DNA of 16,265 bases from Clostridiales bacterium. GTDB taxonomy: Bacteria > Bacillota > Clostridia > Oscillospirales > Oscillospiraceae. The stretch spans positions 1 through 16,265 of the forward strand of contig SFIL01000027.1 in the NCBI GenBank assembly GCA_004556205.1, in the 5' to 3' direction. Made by a program: the position numbers and the translations under genes. Under the pieces are notes generated by a model. That model was not told where the DNA came from, did no database searches, and saw only the letters and a list, made by a program, of their open reading frames with translations. Positions 12,801-16,265 of this stretch are shown piece by piece. Within the stretch, counting starts at the first letter, position 1, and every line of letters begins with the position of its first letter.

Positions 12801-14404
12801 CAGGGTACATGGCAGAGCGCGTCCAAAAGAACGAAGCACTCTGCCCCGGGCAGTCCGTCCAAATGTGCGAACAACGGCTCGGCAAGCGTAGGAGCAAGGC
12901 GGCTTTCGCATGAGGTAAACAGCGTTTCGCAGATAGCCTTGAGAGAATTGGAGATGCGCAGGGCATGCTTCTGCGCGATCTTGTGATCGGGATGCAGACA
13001 CATTTCAATATAACTGTCCCATAGTGAGACGGATTCGTCCAGCAGGGCGAGCATGGTCGGTGCCATTGCCTCCTTTGGTGCGGCGGCGGGCAGCTCCTTG
13101 CGGTACTTCGGACCGCTGTTGGCAAGCACCTCGCCCATGATATTCCCCGCGATGCGGCGCACGTCACCCTCGGGATACATCAGAAGCTCATAGAGGAAAG
13201 ACAGAAGCTTCTGCTTGCTTGCGCGGCTCATGTAGGTGTTATACTCGTCAAACAGCCGCAGGTAGGTGCGGATGCGATGGGTATTTTTTTCACCGCGCGC
13301 CTGCTCTAACAGGAGATCGAATGAGGCGTCGGTGCTGATGGTGTGCATCAGACGAATGTTATTGTCAAAGGTCAGATCGCGCAGAGCGTCCAGCGCCTCC
13401 TCTGCGGAGAGCAGGGCAACGTCAGGCGTGACGCGCTGCTCGGAGGAGGTGCAGGCAAGCTCCGTCCCGACACCGCGGTCGCGCAAAAATTGCTCGAAAT
13501 CGCGCAGCTTGCTGTAAACAAGGCGATAACGCTTTTGCTTCTCCGGCGTGACGTCGGCAAGCTTCGACATGATCATCTCGTAAGCATCCGACAGCGGATA
13601 GATGCGCACGACCTCGCGCCCGTTCTCTCGCGTCCCGCGCACGCGGAAGTCGGCATAGATCAGCAAAAGCGATTCGATCGGCAGATTCTCAAATTCCAAA
13701 TCCCATGTCGAATGGTTCGCGGAGATGTGCGCGATATGCTCCATATCGCGCTCGGTCAACCATTGCCATGTATAGTAATAGTGTAAATAGGGAATGCGCT
13801 TCGCATCCTCGCCGCGGCAGGCGAATTTTCCGATGTCGTGGCAGAGCGAGGCGGCGGCGACAAGCGGCACATCGGCAGGCAGACCCGCCTGCGCTGCGAG
13901 CAGCGCAGTGTGGACGGCGATATTGCGCACGCCGATCGTGTGTGAGGCGGGGTCAAAGGGCATGATCTCGCGTGCGAGCCGCAGCGTCAATAGATACCGC
14001 GAGGCGGAAAGCTCCGTCAAAAACCGCGCGTATTCCTCTTTGACGCGGCTGCTGCTGCATAGGGCGTCTTCAAAGGGGAATAAATCCGTCAGCGCGTCAA
14101 AGGGCGCGTCCTCGCAGGAAAGCGCGGCATCCAACATAGGAATGAGAAGAGATAGACCCTGCTGTATTTCGTTGGGCAGGTCCTGATGGTTAGGGTCGGG
14201 AAACAGCCCGTGGCAAAGCTCCGCATAGGCACAGGCAAGCCAACCCTCCTGCGGCGCAGGAGAAATCTTATCCAGTTTCGGACGCACTGCCGCCAACACT
14301 GCCCCGCAGATTGTGCTGCGTTCATATTCCATTGCGCCGAGCAGGGCGGCAAGCTCCTTTGACGGCGCAAGTTTTTCAAGCTTTTCGCGTGATAACCGCA
14401 TCAT
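9791..14404 (-). CDS. Giant multidomain protein: HD domain, helical repeats, NadD-like nucleotidylyltransferase, GNAT-like and PRTase-like segments
   Basis: A 1537-residue cytoplasmic protein with no signal peptide. Residues 1-155 are helical and unassigned. Residues 160-285 are an HD phosphohydrolase-like domain (H165, H189-D190 in CHDIGKF, D252 in YADFRVRG). Residues 380-850 are a long helical region like HEAT/ARM repeats. Residues 863-1030 are a NadD/cytidylyltransferase-like domain: AFFPGTFDPFSAGH carries the GxFDPxxxGH signature, then VAGSDVIRN and ISSSRIRE (1018-1025). Residues 1065-1205 look GNAT-like (LLNELLVRSLSSDHTYALC, LTQLGFIPVENTLGLYYVDM). Residues 1215-1530 contain SVILVDDLLHKGYRIG (1343-1358), a PRPP-loop-like motif of phosphoribosyltransferases. 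The start is ATG 14404 (or the adjacent 14401) after AAGGGAG. It is the first gene of a three-gene overlapping operon. The HD and nucleotidylyltransferase calls are firm; GNAT and PRTase are tentative. The reaction is unknown. Confidence 0.85.
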   Translation of the reverse strand: MMRLSREKLEKLAPSKELAALLGAMEYERSTICGAVLAAVRPKLDKISPAPQEGWLACAYAELCHGLFPDPNHQDLPNEIQQGLSLLIPMLDAALSCEDAPFDALTDLFPFEDALCSSSRVKEEYARFLTELSASRYLLTLRLAREIMPFDPASHTIGVRNIAVHTALLAAQAGLPADVPLVAAASLCHDIGKFACRGEDAKRIPYLHYYYTWQWLTERDMEHIAHISANHSTWDLEFENLPIESLLLIYADFRVRGTRENGREVVRIYPLSDAYEMIMSKLADVTPEKQKRYRLVYSKLRDFEQFLRDRGVGTELACTSSEQRVTPDVALLSAEEALDALRDLTFDNNIRLMHTISTDASFDLLLEQARGEKNTHRIRTYLRLFDEYNTYMSRASKQKLLSFLYELLMYPEGDVRRIAGNIMGEVLANSGPKYRKELPAAAPKEAMAPTMLALLDESVSLWDSYIEMCLHPDHKIAQKHALRISNSLKAICETLFTSCESRLAPTLAEPLFAHLDGLPGAECFVLLDALCHVPCTAVSPALFGRAEPQLLTMLQSGTPRWQIVALRCIEHLQPCASEAFLRKAAVPTQNEDAVVTYLRQKLCGAAPALPTDIGLVYLSNLKNAVHWTVKNVQIDLLCDDVALHPENAFHTAMHLSNLLSVSEHLPVREHAGKALLRIAPMLRVDQRNEIAVDLMRELENGQEQIARFIPVYLGKLLCTLPEKEIVEAVDFLEEVLRSGTVRPAAPVLRTLGSLIAFLSAESTEIIDRCLGLLLTGVAHYHSAIHQTALSVLCHDVIANEALPSALRCHCFMRVSKKLLALLSEPSRGKLTFFNRAAMLNHLYRFMVRFEVENGSFAFPAPKPVAFFPGTFDPFSAGHKQIVREIRARGFEVYLAVDEFSWSKRTLPKLLRRKIAHISVADQWDTYLFPDDLPINIAMPQDLARLRACFPEREIYLVAGSDVIRNASAYRTSAAGCAAEFNHIIVRRPAAEEEGLPPVSSLLRGKVIEFFLPEQLENISSSRIREYIDKNLDVSALVDPIVQAYIYEYGLYLRSPMLKRVLTPQEYAFGTPSVQDAPPELFEFLHRTPRPSAVALYRRGESRPIAWAYGHTTGIADLYGELHDVEACSSVRRCTSGKLLVVDGVHAAGEQTRALLNELLVRSLSSDHTYALCRCTDDPALLDALTQLGFIPVENTLGLYYVDMRAPMVLIQDVLLCIKDPHHDAPEVTEAIRAARPRLRRALGGLYPGKLLLCFDAELLNQSLMFKVQQHNNVLGLEGKHLGNLMCVPYGKILSDEIVPNTVTKTLHVDKSFAPNGGSFSVVEYPGYSPLETQVRTIKAFRRSVILVDDLLHKGYRIGKLNPLFEQEGLEISRIIVGILSGRGRDLMREQHRQVDCEYFIPNLHYWVTESLLYPFIGGDSVSERPTNGRMLPSANLILPYFYPRHFVGTPDSAVRELSRTALENALAILRALETAHQRTFSTALTLRRLGEAIAYPRLPDRGKQLSYDFSVPASAYLEDDLLQLDRIRMRGDAVHGA

Positions 14405-14427
14405 TGTCGCTCCCTTATGTTATTTTT

Positions 14428-14616
14428 GGAACCTCTGAACAAATCGGCTGCGGAGCTCAGCGGGATCTTTTCCGCAGCCTATCGGTTCGAAAACTTGGAA
14501 ATACACAGAGTATTCCCGCAATTTTCATGCCAATCACCAATTATAATGTGTAAAGCACATTAATTTGGCAGCGCAATCTCTCGCTGACCGCTCTTGCGGA
14601 TTGATTCAGAGCTTCC
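14428..14616. repeat. Possible MITE-like element, 189 bp, with 18-bp imperfect terminal inverted repeats
   Basis: GGAACCTCTGAACAAATC at 14428-14445 and GATTGATTCAGAGCTTCC at 14599-14616 are inverted repeats matching at 15 of 18 positions. The left end is followed by a subterminal hairpin (GGCTGCGGA 14446-14454 with TCCGCAGCC 14471-14479). Short stems lie near the right end (CAGCG/CGCTG, CCGC/GCGG). No clear target-site duplication was recognised and the family is unassigned, so this is tentative. Confidence 0.4.
14540..14545 (-). promoter_or_regulatory. Candidate -10 for the three-gene operon
   Basis: A perfect TATAAT on the minus strand (14545-14540) is the best -10 upstream of the giant gene, giving a leader of about 130 bases. 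No good -35 lies 16-18 bases upstream. The site sits inside the possible MITE-like element and in an AT-rich hairpin, and a TATAAT also occurs on the plus strand there (14542-14547). Confidence 0.35.
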
Positions 14617-14623
14617 TTAGTGT

Positions 14624-14690
14624 AAAAACCGTCATGCCCGCAGACACTTTGTGCCGAGCGCTGCGGCAGAGAAGGTCATCGGCATGACGG
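14624..14690 (-). terminator. Terminator of glnS with a compound stem
   Basis: CCGTCATGCC (14629-14638) and GGCATGACGG (14681-14690) pair perfectly. Inside them CCGCAG (14638-14643) pairs with CTGCGG (14661-14666), sharing one base with the outer stem. Read on minus, the outer stem is followed directly by TTTTT (14628-14624). It begins 23 bases past the glnS stop. Confidence 0.85.
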
Positions 14691-14713
14691 CTGTATGATC
14701 GTTTCGGAAAAAA

Positions 14714-16265
14714 TTATGCAGGTTTATAGCTGTCCTTCAGGCTGACGGAGCGGTTAAAGACGGGATGCTCCGCTGAGGAATCCTTGCTGTCCGGACAGAA
14801 GTAGCCCAAACGCATGAACTGGAAGGCAACGGGGGCTTCCGCGCCGACCAAGCTCGCTTCAACCTTGCAGCCGGTGAGAACTTCAAGAGAATCGGGGTTG
14901 AGACATTCGAGGAAATCCTTGTCGGCGCCGTCGGGGTCGGGGTCGGTGAACAGGTTGGAATACAGACGCACCTCGGCGTCCTTGGCGGTGTGGGCATCGA
15001 CCCAGTGGATTGTGGACTTGATCTTTCTGCCGTCCTTGGGGTCGCCGCCGCTCGACTCGGGATCGTACTCGCAGAGGACTTCCGTAACATTGCCGTTTTC
15101 GTCCTTGACGAAGCCCGTGCATTTGACGACATATGCGCCCTTGAGACGCACCTCATTTCCCGGGAAGAGGCGGAAGAACTTTCCGACCTTCTCCTCCATG
15201 AAGTCGTCCGCTTCGATCCACAGATCGCGGGAGAAGGTGATCTCGCGCGTGCCCATTTCGGGGTGGTTCGGGTGGTTTTCAACCGTGAAGACCTCATTCT
15301 TGCCCTCGGGGTAATTGGTCACGGTCAGACGGATGGGATGCAGGACTGCCATCACGCGGGCGGCAGTCTCGTTCAAGTCCTCACGCAGACAGTGCTCCAA
15401 GAAGGCGTACTCCACGGTGGAGGCAGCCTTTGCCACGCCGATGCGCTCGCAGAAATTGCGGACAGACTTCGGCGTATAGCCGCGGCGGCGCAGTCCACAG
15501 AGGGTCGGCATACGCGGGTCATCCCAGCCGGAGACGCGCCCCTCCTCCACCAACAGGCGGAGCTTGCGCTTGGACATGACGGTATAGTTGATCCCCAAAC
15601 GGGCAAACTCAATCTGACGGGGCTTCGAGGGCAGGTCGCAGTGCTCGACGACCCAGTTATACAGCGGGCGGTGCGCCTCAAATTCCAAAGAGCAGAGCGA
15701 ATGCGTGATATGCTCCATGGCGTCTTCGATCGGGTGAGCGAAGTCGTACATCGGGTAGATGCACCATTTGTCGCCCGTGGCGTGGTGCGGCATATGGTTG
15801 ATGCGGTAGATGGCGGGGTCGCGCATATTGAAGTTGCCGGAGGCAAGGTCGATCTTTGCGCGCAGGGTCATCGCGCCGTTGGGGAATTCGCCCGCCTTCA
15901 TGCGGCGGAACAAATCAAGCGATTCCTCGATCGGGCGGTCACGGTAGGGACTGCAGGCGGGCGTGGTGAGGTCGCCGCGGTATTCGCGCATCTGCTCCGG
16001 CGTCAGCTCGCAGACATAGGCGAGTCCTTTTTTAATGAGGTCCTCCGCGCATTCGTACATCTTGTCGAAATACTGCGAGGCGTAGTAGAAACGGTCGTCC
16101 CATGTGAAGCCGAGCCAGCGGATATCCTCCTTGATGGCATCGACATACTCGGTGTCCTCCTTGGTGGGGTTGGTGTCGTCCATGCGGAGGTTGCAGATGC
16201 CGCCGAACTTCTCCGCCGTGCCGAAGTCGATGCACAGCGCCTTGCAGTGCCCGATGTGCAGATAG
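14714..16265 (-). CDS. glnS: Glutaminyl-tRNA synthetase, N-terminus beyond the window
   Basis: GlnRS is a class I synthetase that charges tRNA-Gln directly. The frame is open to the right edge, so about 516 residues are visible and roughly the first 35-40 are missing. At the edge it reads YLHIGHCKALC, the HIGH motif of the ATP site, then NLRMDDTNPTKEDTEYV. Further on are KWCIYPMYDFAHPIEDA, the KMSKS-equivalent TVMSKRKLRLLVEEG, WDDPRMPTLCGLRRRGYT, and the C-terminal anticodon-binding beta-barrels ending in FNRSVSLKDSYKPA. Residues match the bacterial GlnRS (not GluRS) pattern throughout. Many Clostridia make Gln-tRNA by GatCAB transamidation instead, so a GlnRS indicates direct charging here. 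A strong terminator follows the stop. Confidence 0.97.
   Translation of the reverse strand, partial: YLHIGHCKALCIDFGTAEKFGGICNLRMDDTNPTKEDTEYVDAIKEDIRWLGFTWDDRFYYASQYFDKMYECAEDLIKKGLAYVCELTPEQMREYRGDLTTPACSPYRDRPIEESLDLFRRMKAGEFPNGAMTLRAKIDLASGNFNMRDPAIYRINHMPHHATGDKWCIYPMYDFAHPIEDAMEHITHSLCSLEFEAHRPLYNWVVEHCDLPSKPRQIEFARLGINYTVMSKRKLRLLVEEGRVSGWDDPRMPTLCGLRRRGYTPKSVRNFCERIGVAKAASTVEYAFLEHCLREDLNETAARVMAVLHPIRLTVTNYPEGKNEVFTVENHPNHPEMGTREITFSRDLWIEADDFMEEKVGKFFRLFPGNEVRLKGAYVVKCTGFVKDENGNVTEVLCEYDPESSGGDPKDGRKIKSTIHWVDAHTAKDAEVRLYSNLFTDPDPDGADKDFLECLNPDSLEVLTGCKVEASLVGAEAPVAFQFMRLGYFCPDSKDSSAEHPVFNRSVSLKDSYKPA

Larger units (their letters stand above)
14405..14713. other. 309-base gene-free gap between glnS and the giant operon gene
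   Basis: From right to left on the minus strand it holds the glnS terminator (14624-14690), a possible MITE-like element (14428-14616), and the leader of the giant gene. An AT-rich imperfect hairpin spans about 14528-14573 (TGCCA against TGGCA, and TAATGTG against CACATTA). No ORF of note and no T-box or other recognised riboswitch was seen. Confidence 0.7.

Noticed and set aside
12207..13001. 264-codon minus-strand open frame
   Set aside because: It lies in another frame of the giant gene, with Arg/Ala-rich low-information translation and no ribosome binding site.
5040..14669. CTGCGGCAG shared by three intergenic hairpins (5040, 6789, 14661)
   Set aside because: The same 9-mer also occurs inside coding regions (near 924 and 8689), so it reflects base composition and is not a repeat family.
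14405..14713. T-box or other riboswitch next to glnS
   Set aside because: The gap lies downstream of glnS, not upstream. No T-box sequence or specifier arrangement was seen.

Overview
The window looks like the chromosome of an anaerobic, moderately GC-rich Firmicute of the class Clostridia, probably near the Oscillospiraceae/Ruminococcaceae. The basis is protein style: an infC-rpmI-rplT operon, a two-[4Fe-4S] DUF362 protein, an AzgA-type NCS2 purine permease, a DUF2975/YozG-type HTH pair, strong AGGAGG ribosome binding sites, and TGA used as an ordinary stop (three genes end in it). The genus cannot be fixed from this sequence. No phage, CRISPR array, rRNA or tRNA gene was seen.

Left part, plus strand (1-3455): the last codons of infC, then rpmI and rplT and a clear terminator. 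A Cu/Zn superoxide dismutase-like gene, a HAD hydrolase and a cytidylate-kinase-like P-loop kinase follow. The last two each have their own promoter, and those promoters share a bipartite sequence module. A two-gene cassette of a four-helix membrane protein (DUF2975) and a small HTH regulator ends at two successive hairpins.

Middle (3456-7550): an NCS2 purine permease on minus, an atypical thioredoxin on plus, a DUF362 ferredoxin-like protein on minus that overlaps the thioredoxin tail to tail, and a minus-strand aquaporin. The aquaporin reading frame is interrupted by one in-frame TGA at codon 30 although the rest of the protein is intact. A long imperfect hairpin starts at that TGA.

Right part, minus strand (7551-16265): a tightly overlapping three-gene operon. 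It encodes a 1537-residue fusion (HD phosphohydrolase-like domain, helical-repeat core, NadD-like nucleotidylyltransferase, GNAT-like segment, phosphoribosyltransferase-like segment), then a divergent lactate/malate-dehydrogenase-like Rossmann protein, then a two-domain flavodoxin-like protein with a cysteine cluster. The stop and start codons overlap by 11 and 8 bases, so the three products are probably made together. The domain set (nucleotidyl transfer, PRPP-like binding, NAD-type Rossmann fold, flavin fold) suggests nucleotide or redox-cofactor chemistry. No substrate can be named, and this is the best candidate here for an undescribed system. Upstream lie a 309-base gap with a possible 189-bp MITE-like element, the glnS terminator, and most of glnS, which runs off the right edge.
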